A stretch of 13,618 nt of DNA from Elusimicrobiaceae bacterium (GTDB lineage: Bacteria > Elusimicrobiota > Elusimicrobia > Elusimicrobiales > Elusimicrobiaceae): the NCBI GenBank assembly GCA_017647245.1, contig JAGCKY010000006.1:1-13618 (forward strand), in the 5' to 3' direction. Of this stretch, positions 12,929 through 13,618 are shown piece after piece. The notes below the pieces were generated by a model. That model was not told the DNA's origin. It did not search any database and saw only the letters and a program-made list of their open reading frames with translations. Each line of letters opens with the position of its first letter. The first letter of the stretch is position 1. Made by a program: the position numbers and the translations under genes.

Positions 12929-13618
12929 CTAGAAAGCAAAGTTTAAACTGACAAAAAACAAATCGCGTTTGTTTCTGTTACCGCTGTCACGCAAATGGTT
13001 GTAAGCCATATCTGCGTATAGGTTGCGCATCAGATAGAAAGAATTGCCTACTATGAAAGAATGTTCGGGGTCGGCGGTATAAAACTCTTGATAGTGATAT
13101 GCTACGTATAAAGAGGAACGTTTTTCTGCCCATAAGCGGGTGAGCCGAGCGGAAAGTGCGTATTTGCCTAACGCACGGTTGACATCAAAAGATTGCGTAA
13201 AGCCCAAATCTTTTTGGTCTAAAATACCGCGAAAGCCCTGCACGTGACTAATGCCGTCGGGATATTGGTAAACCGTACCGGCCACCTGAAAGGAAAAAGC
13301 ACTGTAAAAATTTTGTCTTAATCCCATCGTAAATGCGGCTTGGTCATAGTATTGATTGTTCCAAGTATTGTCTGCCAGGACGGTTCCTTTTTGACGGGCA
13401 TAAGCGGCCTGCACATACGCTTGTGTGTGCAAGTCGTCCACTTCGTCTTGCACCAAATCCATGGTCAGTTGAAAGGTGATTCCATATGCTAAAGCGTCTT
13501 GGAATTGAGTTTGATGCGATTTGTTTTCAAAATAATAAAAGGGCACTAAGTTAAAATGAGCTGTTTCCAATTCCAATTGCATCGGCACATAGACGGAATA
13601 AACCGGATCTTTCAGTCC
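12929..13618 (-). CDS. Outer-membrane beta-barrel protein, C-terminal part (5' end outside window)
   Basis: The frame is open from the right edge to a stop at 12929-12931, giving 230 residues. An in-frame GTG at 13588 exists, but the frame continues upstream to the edge (GLKDPVYSVY), so the true start is probably beyond the window. Alternating polar/hydrophobic strands rich in Tyr, Phe and Gly, such as LPFYYF-like, AYVQAAYARQ, SSLYVAYHYQEFY and LYADMAYNHLRD patterns, end in DLFFVSLNFAF. A C-terminal aromatic residue in a final strand is the recognition signal of the BAM machinery. This marks a beta-barrel of the outer membrane; ligand or transport role unknown. It lies nine bases before the histidine kinase gene and would be upstream in the same transcript. 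Confidence 0.8.
   Translation of the reverse strand, partial: GLKDPVYSVYVPMQLELETAHFNLVPFYYFENKSHQTQFQDALAYGITFQLTMDLVQDEVDDLHTQAYVQAAYARQKGTVLADNTWNNQYYDQAAFTMGLRQNFYSAFSFQVAGTVYQYPDGISHVQGFRGILDQKDLGFTQSFDVNRALGKYALSARLTRLWAEKRSSLYVAYHYQEFYTADPEHSFIVGNSFYLMRNLYADMAYNHLRDSGNRNKRDLFFVSLNFAF

Noticed and set aside
1..13618. tRNA, rRNA, CRISPR array, insertion sequence or prophage remnant
   Set aside because: No repeated spacer pattern, transposase motif, terminal inverted repeats or cloverleaf-like stretch was seen; intergenic gaps are short and accounted for by promoters and terminators.

Overview
The window looks like a chromosomal piece from an anaerobic, diderm (outer-membrane-bearing) bacterium. 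It encodes four or more lipoproteins, an outer-membrane beta-barrel protein, type IV pilin-like proteins and an oxygen-sensitive [FeFe] hydrogenase. The combination of a HydABC-type bifurcating hydrogenase, scattered stand-alone pilin genes and this envelope gene set recalls fermentative Elusimicrobiota (Elusimicrobium-like, animal or insect gut). That placement is an inference from gene content and style, not a proven identity. No RNA genes, insertion sequences or CRISPR arrays are visible.

Left part (1-4443, + strand): the C-terminal tail of an unidentified protein, then a compact operon hydC-hydB-hydA. It encodes a complete trimeric electron-bifurcating [FeFe] hydrogenase: a thioredoxin-like [2Fe-2S] subunit, a NuoF-like flavoprotein with extra ferredoxin domains, and the H-cluster catalytic subunit. 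The operon ends in a perfect 14-bp hairpin that can terminate transcription from both sides.

Middle part (4471-10609): two single-gene type IV pilin/pseudopilin units flank an envelope gene cluster on the + strand. The cluster is an LpoB-like lipoprotein, a COG3014-like lipoprotein with a TPR-like region, an LPP20-like lipoprotein, a lipoprotein FKBP prolyl isomerase, a small membrane-anchored protein whose reading frame is broken by an in-frame TAA, and, after its own candidate promoter, a membrane-anchored Ala/Pro/Glu-rich protein. Each pilin gene has its own promoter and is followed by its own hairpin terminator. In both promoters the 16-bp spacer between -35 and -10 is mostly a run of 12 identical bases (A12 in one, T12 in the other, read on the coding strand). 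This is the architecture of slippage-controlled, phase-variable promoters and is the most interesting signal here.

Right part (10614-13618, - strand): a tightly packed operon read right to left: an outer-membrane beta-barrel protein (open at the window edge), a soluble histidine kinase core with no sensor domain, a small helical protein of unknown function, and an AI-2E/PerM family membrane transporter. Gaps are 1-9 bp or the genes overlap, so co-expression is likely. No partner response regulator is visible.
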